Below, one piece after another: positions 1 through 7,872 of a stretch of 64,000 bases of DNA; position 1 is the first letter of the stretch; every line of letters starts with the position of its first letter. The stretch is from Corynebacterium pseudotuberculosis. GTDB lineage: Bacteria; Actinomycetota; Actinomycetes; Mycobacteriales; Mycobacteriaceae. Both the position numbers and the translations under genes were made by a program. The DNA is taken from contig NZ_CP021251.1 in NCBI RefSeq assembly GCF_002155265.1, forward strand, positions 62,001 through 126,000. Reading direction: 5' to 3'. The notes under the pieces were generated by a model. That model made no database searches and was not told the DNA's origin. It saw only the letters and a program-made list of their open reading frames with translations.

Positions 1-2
1 AA

Positions 3-947
3 AAACCGCTCTTCCATTTCACCCCGCAGCGTTTTGATATTGCGTGTGCGCGCATCCAGCATTACACCGGAATTTCCCCAGCTAGCGTGCAAAAATACAT
101 ACTTTTTACAAACTATTCCATGCATGCTCGGGAATTTGTGAACTTTGGGCTATGCGAGCTGTCGCGGGAAGGATCGCGTTACAGCGCATTGGTGCTTCCC
201 GACGGCCACAAGATCACGCGCGACCAGGCGGAGCATATTGATCGGGAAAGCCTGAGCCTGGAATCCAGGTTCCAAATGCCGCGCTATGACCTAGTGGCGG
301 AAGACGGAATGGGCATCACCATGATCAATATCGGTGTGGGACCGTCCAATGCCAAGACGATTACGGACTGCCTTGCTGTGCTTCGACCGGAAGCGTGGGT
401 GATGATCGGGCATTGCGCTGGACTTGACGGCCGCATGCGGATCGGTGACCTTATTCTGGGGAACGCCTACCAGCGCGATGACCACCTCCTTGACGACCAT
501 ATTCCTCTTGATCTGCCTATACCCGCAGTTCCAGAGGTTCAGCGTGCCCTGGAAGCGAGTGTTCGGGAGGTATATGGCGAGGATCTTTCCTTGATGCGTA
601 CCGGCACCGTCCTCTCCACCGACGACCGCAACTGGGAATGGCACACCCCGCAAAAACTATGGAAACTACTCCGAGGCTCTACTGCAGCTGCCTGTGACAT
701 GGAATCGGCAACGCTAGCGGCTAATGGATACCGCTATCGCATTCCTTATGGCACCTTGCTTTCCGTTTCTGACCTTCCGCTTCATGCCGTTCCTAAACTG
801 CCGGCTGCAGCGCAAACCTTCTATGCAAATTCCAAGCAGGCGCATGTGATGTGTGCGGTACATGCCATGGAGCTTCTTGCTCTTACTCCGGAAAAACTGC
901 GGACGAGGAAGTTACGCCGTACGATCGGGGAGGTGCCATTCAGATAA
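3..947 (+). CDS. amn: AMP nucleosidase, C-terminal part (5' end outside window)
   Basis: Hydrolyses AMP to adenine and ribose 5-phosphate in the cytosol (purine salvage and adenylate control). The reading frame is open from base 3 with no stop, and the residues before the first internal GTG (87) already match the family (FQHYTG-like 'IQHYTGISP' followed by 'YILFTNYSMH'), so the gene starts upstream of the window. Family features seen are the phosphorylase-fold segment 'GVGPSNAKTITDCL', 'MIGHCAGL' and the late 'DMESATLAANGYRYRIPYGT', which is the nucleoside-binding Met-Glu motif of this superfamily. The C-terminus looks complete. Calling GTG 87 a start would truncate the conserved core. No neighbour suggests an operon. 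Confidence 0.9.
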   Translation, partial: KPLFHFTPQRFDIACARIQHYTGISPASVQKYILFTNYSMHAREFVNFGLCELSREGSRYSALVLPDGHKITRDQAEHIDRESLSLESRFQMPRYDLVAEDGMGITMINIGVGPSNAKTITDCLAVLRPEAWVMIGHCAGLDGRMRIGDLILGNAYQRDDHLLDDHIPLDLPIPAVPEVQRALEASVREVYGEDLSLMRTGTVLSTDDRNWEWHTPQKLWKLLRGSTAAACDMESATLAANGYRYRIPYGTLLSVSDLPLHAVPKLPAAAQTFYANSKQAHVMCAVHAMELLALTPEKLRTRKLRRTIGEVPFR

Positions 948-1023
948 CCTATTGAGTCAATAGGGGTAAAGATGGCCTGATGTAATTTGGCTCTGCAATC
1001 TGGCTCGAAGGGGCGTGTGATTC

Positions 1024-2448
1024 TTGCGAAAGCTAACAATGGCCATACTTTGCAGTACTGCATTGGCTCTGGGCGCATGCGGAAGTATGGGGAAAGCGGG
1101 CGGCCCGAGCAATGCGTTGTCTATAGAACAAACAACGCAGATAGACAGCGCAGACGGGATTGATGCCTCCAAACTGCTCTTTTCCTCTTCCCAAGCCGTT
1201 GTTATCGCCGGTGATTCTGTGGGGCAGAAGTGGGAGGGCGCGAAAGCAGCGGTGAAGCGGGGCGCGCCGCTGCTGGTGCGCACTGCCGATAACGCGTCGG
1301 CCATTGATTCGGAGATAAAGCGCCTCGGGGCTCAAGACGTTATTAAGATTGACGAGCCTCAGGCCCCGGACCCGGAAATTTCCGAGGCCAACATTGCCGA
1401 TAAAATCTCGCAGCTCACGCCCGAATCCCCGCTTTTTAACGGCGGCGCGTCCATCCTGGTCTCCGGGCACACCACGGCCGCTGATGTAGCCACCGCACGC
1501 GCGTCGGGGGCCAATGTGGAGTACCTGTCTTCGGGCGATGCGCGTGAAAGCTCTGCGCTATCCGCTGATCCCGACGCTCATGTGGTTGCCCTGGGTCCAA
1601 GTTTTGCCAACAAAGAACGCTTTAATCGCCAGGTAGAGATGATTAGCCATGGTGAGGTCCCCGGTGGCGGGCATCTCATTTTCCCCTCGCATCGCGTGGT
1701 AGCTCTCTACGGTCATCCTTCCGGCGGGGCGCTGGGAGTGCTTGGCGAGCAACCTGCTGAGGAAGCCGTAAACAGGGTGAATGATTTAGTGGGTAAGTAT
1801 CAGGCCATTGCACCGGAAGAGAGCATGATCCCCGCCTTTGAGATCATTGCTACCGTGGCGAGCTCGTCAGCAGGGCCGGATGGCAATTATTCCAATGAGG
1901 GGAACGTTGATGAGCTGCGCCCGTGGGTTGAAGCGATTGGTGATGCTGGAGGCATAGCGATTCTTGATCTACAACCTGGCAGCGCAAGCTTCCTTGAACA
2001 GGCACAACAATTTGAGGAATTGCTGAAACTACCGCACGTCGGACTGGCGATAGATCCCGAGTGGCGGCTTAAGCCGGGGGAGAAACCCATGGAGAGGGTC
2101 GGCAGTGTTGGGGCGGGGGAAGTGAACCAGACTGCTGCGTGGCTGCGGGACCTGGTAAAAGATAACGAGCTCCCGCAGAAAGTCTTTGTTGTGCACCAAT
2201 TTCAGCATCAGATGGTGCAGAACAGGGAAACCTTGGACACCACGGCACCGGAACTTTCGTGGGTTCTTCACGCAGATGGCCACGGAACCGCGGGCGATAA
2301 GTTTGCCACGTGGGATATGGTGCGGAAGAATCTGCAGCCCGAGTTCTACCTTGCGTGGAAGAACTTTATCGATGAGGATCAGCCGATGTTCACCCCCGAG
2401 CAGACGTTTAAGATCGAGCCTCGGCCTTGGTTTGTGTCCTATCAATAA
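1024..2448 (+). CDS. Secreted lipoprotein, possible cell-wall-binding-repeat type
   Basis: Predicted exported lipoprotein of unknown function. A short charged N-terminus (MRKLTM) and a hydrophobic stretch end in the lipobox LGAC, with the lipidated Cys at about residue 19. The TTG at 1024 is in frame, and an ATG at 1039 would still leave a usable signal peptide (MAILCSTALALGAC), so the exact start is open. The N-terminal third (SSSQAVVIAGDS, then 'APLLVRTADNASAI' and 'LGAQDVIKI') resembles the repeated unit of cell-wall-binding-repeat-2 proteins. The C-terminal half (from about residue 240) has a TIM-barrel-like feel, with 'GGIAILDLQPG', 'VGLAIDPEW' and 'VFVVHQFQHQM'. The function of the barrel part is not recognised. 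It is followed by a strong hairpin at 2482-2510. Confidence 0.75.
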   Translation: MRKLTMAILCSTALALGACGSMGKAGGPSNALSIEQTTQIDSADGIDASKLLFSSSQAVVIAGDSVGQKWEGAKAAVKRGAPLLVRTADNASAIDSEIKRLGAQDVIKIDEPQAPDPEISEANIADKISQLTPESPLFNGGASILVSGHTTAADVATARASGANVEYLSSGDARESSALSADPDAHVVALGPSFANKERFNRQVEMISHGEVPGGGHLIFPSHRVVALYGHPSGGALGVLGEQPAEEAVNRVNDLVGKYQAIAPEESMIPAFEIIATVASSSAGPDGNYSNEGNVDELRPWVEAIGDAGGIAILDLQPGSASFLEQAQQFEELLKLPHVGLAIDPEWRLKPGEKPMERVGSVGAGEVNQTAAWLRDLVKDNELPQKVFVVHQFQHQMVQNRETLDTTAPELSWVLHADGHGTAGDKFATWDMVRKNLQPEFYLAWKNFIDEDQPMFTPEQTFKIEPRPWFVSYQ

Positions 2449-2481
2449 AGCACAAGGACAGTAACTATTTTGTCACTGTCG

Positions 2482-2510
2482 CTCATAGCGGAAAGATTCT
2501 CCGCTATGAG
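2482..2510 (+). terminator. 11-bp perfect hairpin after lipoprotein gene
   Basis: Arms CTCATAGCGGA (2482-2492) and TCCGCTATGAG (2500-2510) pair perfectly around a 7-nt loop, 33 nt after the stop codon. There is no U-tract, so it may be an actinobacterial U-less terminator, an mRNA 3'-end stabiliser or a protein-binding palindrome. Confidence 0.4.
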
Positions 2511-2620
2511 TGGGATGAACAAACCAAGAAGCTCACGTGGACTACTTTTGAACAGTTAGGTGCATCGCTTGTAGAGGATGCGGGTGGGGTAATAGGGGAG
2601 GCAAATTGCTAAAAATTTTT

Positions 2621-2640
2621 GGGTCCTTAACGGACCCTTT
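2621..2640 (+). terminator. Candidate rho-independent terminator
   Basis: GGGTCC-ttaac-GGACCC (2621-2637) is followed by TTTAATTG. The six GC-rich pairs and short T-run fit a terminator backing up the upstream hairpin. Confidence 0.5.
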
Positions 2641-2734
2641 AATTGTTCAACGGGTTGGAAACATCTGTTCTGTGCAGCGATTTTCTAGTTTATCCCGGGG
2701 TTCTCGAGTGCTTTAAGGCCTAAAAGACAATAAT

Positions 2735-2749
2735 TGTTACGAATGTTAC
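2735..2749 (+). promoter_or_regulatory. TGTTAC direct repeat, MtrA-box-like
   Basis: TGTTAC occurs at 2735-2740 and again at 2744-2749, a 9-bp period; on the other strand this reads GTAACA twice. MtrA of the MtrAB two-component system is known to bind GTAAC-type direct repeats of about this period, often upstream of peptidoglycan hydrolase genes, and the next gene encodes a muramidase. Assignment to MtrA is inference. Confidence 0.45.
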
Positions 2750-2786
2750 TTATGTGACTAGTGAGATTATTGGTAGGGTGGCGATC

Positions 2787-3923
2787 ATGATGAAAACCCG
2801 TCGTCTGAAGACTGCCCTTTGCACAGTTCTTGCCTCGTCCACTTTTGCCGTTGCCTCGGTCCAAGCCATTCCGCTTCCTTTTCCGCTCGGTGCTTCCTCA
2901 GGCATAGACGTTTCGGGCCATCAGCACCCTAACAGCAGCAGTATTAACTGGAAGGACGTAAAATCCCACGGACAGTCCTTTGCTTTTGTTAAAGCAACAG
3001 AGGGGCTGGGCTGGACCAATGACTTTTATGCCAGTGACATTACTCAAGCCGCAGCTCAAGGGCTGAAGGTAGGGTCGTATCACTACGCCCGTCCGGGCGC
3101 TGACGCACGGCAGCAGGCGCGTCACTACGCCAATGTCATCTCTCATACGCCGAACCATTCCTTGCCGCCTGTCCTGGATCTTGAGGTAGCTGAGGGGAAA
3201 ACCCCGCAGGAGCTGGTCAACTGGACACGAGATTTTGTTCAGGAGCTGGAAAAGCAGACCGGTCGCGTCCCCATGATCTACACCTACCGGTACTTCTGGA
3301 TTGAGCAGATGGCTAACACCACTGAGTTCTCGCAGTACCCACTCTGGCTTGCGGCATATCAGGCGCAGGTACCCGGGACCGTGGGCGGCTGGGATCAGAT
3401 TGATTTCTGGCAGCGCTCCAGCTCCGGACGCATTAACGGCATCGTCGGCGACGTAGATATGAACCTGTTTAACGGTGACGACGGCGAACTCGCCGCTTTT
3501 GCTGCAGGTAATCTCCACGCTGCGGGCAACAAGTTCGCCTCGATCAACCTTCCCGAGCTGGCCGATTTGGGTAAGAACGCAGGGGGCGTAGTAGCAGTTA
3601 TTCTGGCTTTGAGCGCCGGAGCAGCTGCTGCACCACAACTGATTCAAGCCGCCGAGGCCGCAGGCCTAAGCTCCGAGGGGGCTCAGGACCTCACCACTGT
3701 GTTACAAGCTTTGGCCAAGGCAGGAAAACTCCCAGTGGATCAGCTTAACAAGATGGCTAGTGGTAATTACACCGTTGGTGACCTGATTATTCTGCTGGAT
3801 AACGCAGCCCACATTGCGGGACTGGATGAAGGCCAGAGCTCTAAAGCTGCGATGCGCGCAGATGAGCTTAATATCGACGCCAACCAGGTTGCACAGGTAC
3901 TTCGCAGCCTCGCCGCCCGCTAA
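2787..3923 (+). CDS. Secreted glycoside hydrolase family 25 muramidase
   Basis: Predicted exported lysozyme-like enzyme cleaving the MurNAc-GlcNAc bond of peptidoglycan. ATG 2787 (or 2790) is chosen because it gives a clean signal peptide (MKTRRLKTAL, then a hydrophobic core ending 'ASVQA') and a purine-rich GGTAGGGTGG lies just upstream; an in-frame GTG at 2754 would spoil the signal. The GH25 domain spans about residues 30-220: 'GIDVSGHQ' (first catalytic Asp), 'FAFVKATEG', 'SYHYARPG', 'PVLDLEV' (acidic pair), 'PLWLAAYQ' and 'DFWQRSSSG...DVDMNLFNG'. About 140 residues follow, Ala-rich and helical with no cell-wall anchor that I recognise, a possible wall-binding or oligomerisation domain. 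Candidate MtrA repeats lie upstream and a bidirectional terminator lies downstream. Confidence 0.88.
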   Translation: MMKTRRLKTALCTVLASSTFAVASVQAIPLPFPLGASSGIDVSGHQHPNSSSINWKDVKSHGQSFAFVKATEGLGWTNDFYASDITQAAAQGLKVGSYHYARPGADARQQARHYANVISHTPNHSLPPVLDLEVAEGKTPQELVNWTRDFVQELEKQTGRVPMIYTYRYFWIEQMANTTEFSQYPLWLAAYQAQVPGTVGGWDQIDFWQRSSSGRINGIVGDVDMNLFNGDDGELAAFAAGNLHAAGNKFASINLPELADLGKNAGGVVAVILALSAGAAAAPQLIQAAEAAGLSSEGAQDLTTVLQALAKAGKLPVDQLNKMASGNYTVGDLIILLDNAAHIAGLDEGQSSKAAMRADELNIDANQVAQVLRSLAAR

Positions 3924-3938
3924 TCGACGGCAACACGT

Positions 3939-3967
3939 ACCCCTGGGATATCTCATCCTCAGGGGGT
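3939..3967. terminator. Bidirectional terminator between convergent genes
   Basis: ACCCCTG (3939-3945) pairs with CAGGGGGT (3960-3967), followed by a T-rich run on the plus strand. It separates the GH25 gene from ino1, which converges on it. Confidence 0.6.
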
Positions 3968-3977
3968 TTGTTGCGTT

Positions 3978-5063
3978 TTAGCTAGGGTCGCCGGCGATAA
4001 ATGACTCTAGTTCCGCGCGGGCGTGTTCGTCGCGAAGCTGCTTTGGAGGGGACTTCATCAAATACGAGGACGCTGCGAATACTGGGCCACCGAGTCGACG
4101 ATCTTGAGCGATCTTGGCGGCACGGATAGCGTCGATGATGATGCCGGCAGAGTTAGGGGAATCCCATACTTCCAGATTGTACTCAAGGTTAAGCGGCACA
4201 TCCCCAAACGCGGTGCCCTCCAAGCGAACATAAGCCCACTTGCGGTCATCCAGCCAGCCGACGTAGTCCGATGGGCCAATATGGACGTCGTGTGCCTCGA
4301 TGTGTTGATCCAAGTTAGAGGTGACAGCCTGCGTCTTGGAGATTTTCTTGGACTCTAGGCGCTCGCGTTCGAGCATATTTTTAAAGTCCATGTTGCCGCC
4401 GACGTTAAGCTGCATCGTGCGATCAAGATGTACGCCGCGATCCTCAAACAATTTTGCTAGCACGCGGTGGGTGATTGTGGCCCCTACCTGTGATTTAATG
4501 TCATCGCCCACGATGGGAACCCCGGCCTTCTCAAATTTTTCCGCCCACTCTGGATCGGAGGCAATGAACACGGGGAGGGCGTTAACAAAGGCCACTTTGG
4601 CGTCGATAGCGCACTGCGCGTAGAACTTATCCGCTTCCTCGGAACCGACTGGAAGATAAGAGACCAGGACATCCGCGCGGACATCTTTTAGGGTTTGAGT
4701 AACGTCTACTGGGTCAGCATCGGATTCTGTGATGGTTTGGCGGTAGTACTTTCCCAATCCATCCAGCGTGGGACCCCGTTGAATGGTGACGCCTTGTTCG
4801 GGGACGTCGCAGATTTTGATCGTGCAATTTTCGGAGGCATTGATGGCATGAGAAAGGTCTAGACCAACCTTTTCTTTGTCCACATCAAAGGCGGCAACAA
4901 ACTCAATATCGCCTACGTGATAATCGCCAAATTGCACGTGCATGAGACCGGGGACATTGGTATTGGGATCGGCGTCTTTGTAATATTCCACCCCCTGGAT
5001 AAGGGAAGAAGCACAGTTCCCAACCCCAGCGATGGCCACACGGATAGTTCTGTTGTTACTCAT
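3978..5063 (-). CDS. ino1: Inositol-1-phosphate synthase
   Basis: Converts glucose 6-phosphate to myo-inositol 1-phosphate with NAD+. The product feeds mycothiol and phosphatidylinositol/PIM/lipoglycan synthesis in actinobacteria. The Rossmann start '[20 protein letters not shown]' is the short actinobacterial Ino1 form; further signature segments are 'FVAAFDVD', '[15 protein letters not shown]', '[13 protein letters not shown]', '[15 protein letters not shown]' (catalytic Lys region) and '[12 protein letters not shown]'. At 361 aa the length is typical of the family. The ATG at 5063 is preceded by AGAGGAATCTGC. A LacI-type palindrome lies at 5195-5212, about 130 bp upstream. In C. glutamicum the LacI-family regulator IpsA controls ino1, so this is a reasonable operator candidate. 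Confidence 0.95.
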   Translation of the reverse strand: MSNNRTIRVAIAGVGNCASSLIQGVEYYKDADPNTNVPGLMHVQFGDYHVGDIEFVAAFDVDKEKVGLDLSHAINASENCTIKICDVPEQGVTIQRGPTLDGLGKYYRQTITESDADPVDVTQTLKDVRADVLVSYLPVGSEEADKFYAQCAIDAKVAFVNALPVFIASDPEWAEKFEKAGVPIVGDDIKSQVGATITHRVLAKLFEDRGVHLDRTMQLNVGGNMDFKNMLERERLESKKISKTQAVTSNLDQHIEAHDVHIGPSDYVGWLDDRKWAYVRLEGTAFGDVPLNLEYNLEVWDSPNSAGIIIDAIRAAKIAQDRRLGGPVFAASSYLMKSPPKQLRDEHARAELESFIAGDPS

Positions 5064-5194
5064 GCAGATTCCTCTTTAGTCGCAAGCGGTGGCGGGAAGA
5101 GGGGGCGCAAACCGCAACCTCGTCCCTATGATGCACGCCACTATATCGAGGCTTTTATGCAGGTAAGAATAGGAATTGCGTTTGTGTATCGGTT

Positions 5195-5212
5195 CAGTGA
5201 ATCGGTTCACTG
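5195..5212. promoter_or_regulatory. LacI-type operator candidate upstream of ino1
   Basis: CAGTGAATC/GGTTCACTG is an 18-bp near-perfect palindrome (8 of 9 pairs) with a central CG, the usual layout of LacI-family operators. ATCGGTTCA is also directly repeated at 5188-5196 and 5201-5209. It lies between ino1 and the end of the VIT gene, in the ino1 promoter region. Linking it to an IpsA-like regulator is inference. Confidence 0.45.
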
Positions 5213-5291
5213 GCGTTGACCAGCGGGTAGAAAAAGCAAAAATTTTTGTTTTTTGTAGGGATATGAAGAACAAAAACCTCAAGAGGGGGTG

Positions 5292-6029
5292 CTAGAGGAC
5301 TCCTCCGAAAAGTGCGCCTGCTCCATAGGTGAGAACTAACCCGATGGTGCCGCCGATCACCAGGCGTAAAACGGAACGCATCCGTGACGTGCCGGCGATG
5401 GCTGCAGAGAGATATCCGGTAATAGCTAGAGCGATGATGGTGATCGAGCTGACCGCGATGATGCCTATAGCGCTGTTCTCCTGAGGGGCGATGACCACCA
5501 TGAGCAAGGGGAGAATGGCTCCCACGGTGAAGGCGGCTGCGGAAGAAAAAGCAGCGTGCCATGGGCTGGTCAGGTCTTGGGCGTCGATGCCGTATTCGAT
5601 GCGCAAGTGCGCAGGGAAGGGATCATTGCGCCCGATTTCGGTAGCCGCCTGTAAAGCGGTTTCCTCTGTCATTCCGTACCCTGAAAGGATTTTTGCGATC
5701 TCTTGTCGCTCTTCATCGGGAGTATGAAGCAGTTCTAGTCGTTCGCGTTCCATGACCATATGCTCTGAGTCGCGTTGTGCAGAGACTGACACAAACTCTC
5801 CCAGGGCCATGGAAATGGCACCAGCTATCGTAGCGGCAACGCCGGAAGCCAAAATGGCGCCGTGACTTACATCAGTAGCTATTACGCCAAGGATAAGGGC
5901 GGAGACGGAAACGATTCCGTCGTTAGCTCCGAGCACGCCAGCCCTCAGCCAGTTGAGGCGGGAGTTAAGCCGATTTGATTGCTCTTTTTGAGCGGCTGGC
6001 TGCGTGGTGTTGTGGTCGGGGAGCGTCAT
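5292..6029 (-). CDS. VIT1/CCC1 family iron/manganese transporter
   Basis: Membrane protein of the vacuolar-iron-transporter family. Bacterial members export or sequester Fe2+/Mn2+. Family features: 'NRLNSRLNWLRAGVLGANDG' at the start of TM1, then 'GAISMALGEFVSVSAQRD' with the conserved acidic and Ser residues, a cytosolic acidic helical segment (about residues 80-130: 'ERERLELLHTPDEERQEI'), and three C-terminal helices ending 'TYGAGALFGGVL'. I place the start at 6029 (MTLPDHNTT), where CAGGG lies close upstream. An upstream in-frame ATG at 6059 adds 10 residues but has its AGGAG too far away. Two 12-bp direct repeats lie about 95-125 bp upstream and may be regulatory. Confidence 0.88.
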   Translation of the reverse strand: MTLPDHNTTQPAAQKEQSNRLNSRLNWLRAGVLGANDGIVSVSALILGVIATDVSHGAILASGVAATIAGAISMALGEFVSVSAQRDSEHMVMERERLELLHTPDEERQEIAKILSGYGMTEETALQAATEIGRNDPFPAHLRIEYGIDAQDLTSPWHAAFSSAAAFTVGAILPLLMVVIAPQENSAIGIIAVSSITIIALAITGYLSAAIAGTSRMRSVLRLVIGGTIGLVLTYGAGALFGGVL

Positions 6030-6348
6030 GATGACCCTGCATACGGTAGAAAGCGGCATTACTCAATAAACGGGAGTCTCCTGTCGATTGTGTCCTAAGG
6101 AGTGGCGGAGGGCAAGGATTGGAAACCTACCCTTAGCAGGGAAAACCTACCCTTTTTTGGCGGAACACGCATGGATCTTGCTAAAAAATTTGATTTGTCC
6201 TCTGATCATTGAGGATCGTTGAAATCGGTGAGATAATGCGGGTTTGTCTTTCGAGGGAGACCCTCAGGCTTTCTCTGCGGATGCTGCCGATGCTCTGGAG
6301 GAAGTCTTCTCGTTCGCCTTGAATTGAGCTTGTGCAGCGTCAGTAGTG
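6030..6348. other. Intergenic stretch with direct repeats and a gene-like remnant
   Basis: No complete gene. AAACCTACCCTT is present twice (6123-6134, 6143-6154). From 6232 to 6327 a plus-strand frame reads like the C-terminal end of a protein (GLSFEGDPQAFSADAADAL...) and closes with TGA, but a stop codon lies immediately before it and it has no start codon or ribosome-binding site. It could be a fossil of a deleted gene. Confidence 0.4.
6123..6154. repeat. Two 12-bp direct repeats (20-bp period) upstream of VIT gene
   Basis: AAACCTACCCTT at 6123-6134 and 6143-6154. The 20-bp period places both copies on nearly the same helix face, upstream of the minus-strand VIT start, so binding of a regulator is plausible. 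It does not match the DtxR consensus well. Confidence 0.45.
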
Positions 6349-7155
6349 TCAAGCGTTATGTTCGGTGCGCACGTGCTTTTTAGTAGTAAGACGTTCCACT
6401 CGTTCTAGCTCGCTGAGCACGATGCGTCGTACGCGGCGGTCATGAGGGACATCCTCGTGGAGGACTATTGCACGCTTTGATACTGCTTGCACATAAATAT
6501 TGCGGACGAGGGGGCCTGCGAGGAAACAAGATTCCGCTGGCTGAATGATGGTATCGGATTTTGTAGTAATGCAGGAGTAATAGATGCCGGGCAGCGTATC
6601 GCCGTTAGCGTTGAGCTCTTGGATGAGGTCGCTTTCGGCAAGCATCTCAAATCCTGAGGCACCGAAAAAGTTGGTGATGATGGAATCGACCACAACTGTA
6701 CCGCGAGCGGTGCGGGTAAGAGGGCTGATAACGCCACCGTGAGAAGTGCCATGATTAGGAACAGCAAGGCAGATTAGGTGTGATACATAGCGTGCTCCGC
6801 CCAGATGATGCATCCAATACCTGGCTAGGATTCCTCCCTGAGAATGCCCAACGAGGATCACTTGCTTGGCACCGGTGACCTTGAGCACTGCATGGATGTA
6901 TGCGCCAACTTGGTCTGCTGATTCTGCCACTGCGGCCGTTGAGCGCATTCCAAAATCGGGTGCAAAAACTGCGTAGCCTTTCTTGCGTAGATCTGTGCCT
7001 AGTTCCATCCAATCGCCTTTGGTCACCCCGGTGCCGTGAATCAAAATCACAGGGTAGGGGTTGTGTGGTGTGGGGCGGGCGCGCCAGTCATCCTCAAAGA
7101 GACCTCGTGCGGGAAGTCGCGCGGAGAGCGGCAGAGAGGCGTCGATAACTGCCAT
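6349..7155 (-). CDS. Triacylglycerol lipase-like alpha/beta hydrolase
   Basis: Serine hydrolase of the class-2 lipase/esterase group. The oxyanion region is 'PVILIHGTGVTKGDW', the nucleophile elbow is 'VGHSQGG' and the following segment is 'LARYWMHHLGG...VSHLICLAVPNHGTSHG', typical of bacterial lipases acting on acyl esters. The catalytic Asp is probably in 'TTKSDTIIQP' and the His in 'VLHEDVPHDRR'. I use ATG 7155 because AAAGGAGGT lies about 12 nt upstream; an extra 18 codons are open further up (7209) but lack a ribosome site. No signal peptide is evident, so it is likely cytosolic or non-classically exported. It is divergent from the broken nitroreductase gene. Confidence 0.8.
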   Translation of the reverse strand: MAVIDASLPLSARLPARGLFEDDWRARPTPHNPYPVILIHGTGVTKGDWMELGTDLRKKGYAVFAPDFGMRSTAAVAESADQVGAYIHAVLKVTGAKQVILVGHSQGGILARYWMHHLGGARYVSHLICLAVPNHGTSHGGVISPLTRTARGTVVVDSIITNFFGASGFEMLAESDLIQELNANGDTLPGIYYSCITTKSDTIIQPAESCFLAGPLVRNIYVQAVSKRAIVLHEDVPHDRRVRRIVLSELERVERLTTKKHVRTEHNA

Positions 7156-7247
7156 GGAGAACGTGACCTCCTTTGCGATTGCGTCCTGTGGGGGATACTT
7201 TCGTACCATACCTAAGAAAATTAGTGAGTGTTTTTAAGGAGTTTCCC

Positions 7248-7835
7248 GTGTCCCTTACTGTTGCTGAGGCAATTGCGAATCGCCGTGCTACTCGTAAATA
7301 CACAGAGCAGGAGGTGAGCGACGTGGTGCTTGATGCCGTCGTTTCACAAGCTCTTCAGGCACCGAGCGCCTTTAATGCGCAGCGTGCAGACTTGGTGGTA
7401 GTCTGAGATCAAGCGATCAAAGATAAGATTTTTGAAGCTTCGGGGCAAAAGCAGCTTCGCGACGCCCCAGTAGTCCTCATCACAGTCGCGCGTGCCGACG
7501 TTCCCGAGGATCTCGATGAAGTCCTTGGAGCGGAGCGTGCGACGTTTGTGCGCAATGTTTTAGCTGATGCCGATGCCGCGCATCTACGTGAGACGGCGCT
7601 CAAAGACGCTATGTTGGTAGCAGGCTTTGCGTTGATCGCCGCTCAAGGTGAAGGCCTGGCCACCTCGCCCACCACAGGTTGGGATGAGGCGAAAATTCTT
7701 GCTGCTATAGGCTTAGCGGACCGCAGTGATCGCGCTGTGGGGTTGGTTATCGGTATGGGATACCCTGCGGAATTTCCAGCGCATCCCGGTCGAGCCGAGA
7801 GCCGTCGAGTTGATAACGGTTATGCACGCGGCTGA
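7248..7835 (+). pseudogene. Nitroreductase family gene broken by an in-frame TGA
   Basis: The frame begins at GTG 7248 after AAGGAG and encodes a typical nitroreductase start (VAEAIANRRATRKYTEQEV, the FMN-binding Arg motif), then 'ALQAPSAFNAQ'. A TGA at 7404-7406 interrupts 'LVVV-stop-DQAIKDKIF'. The same frame then continues without another stop through 'LRDAPVVLITVARAD', 'LKDAMLVAGFALIAAQGEGLATSPTTGWDE' and 'VGLVIGMGYPAE' to 7835. Nitroreductases usually have Trp at the interrupted position, so one TGG-to-TGA change explains the lesion. The rest shows no other decay, so the mutation is probably recent. Without readthrough only a fragment of about 52 aa is made. Confidence 0.85.
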
Positions 7836-7872
7836 GTTTGTCTGACGGTAGTGAAGCGCTAAAGGAGAATTT

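Larger units (their letters stand above)
2449..2786. other. Non-coding interval with hairpin, terminator and promoter elements
   Basis: No convincing gene. The interval holds an 11-bp perfect hairpin (2482-2510), a second hairpin (2621-2637) followed by a short T-rich stretch, and a TGTTAC direct repeat (2735-2749) ahead of the GH25 gene. A 61-codon open frame overlaps the end of the lipoprotein gene and contains the first hairpin. It has no ribosome-binding site and I do not call it. Confidence 0.6.

Noticed and set aside
2427..2612. Possible 61-aa gene
   Set aside because: Overlaps the end of the lipoprotein gene, has no ribosome-binding site and contains a strong hairpin; kept only as a low-interest observation.
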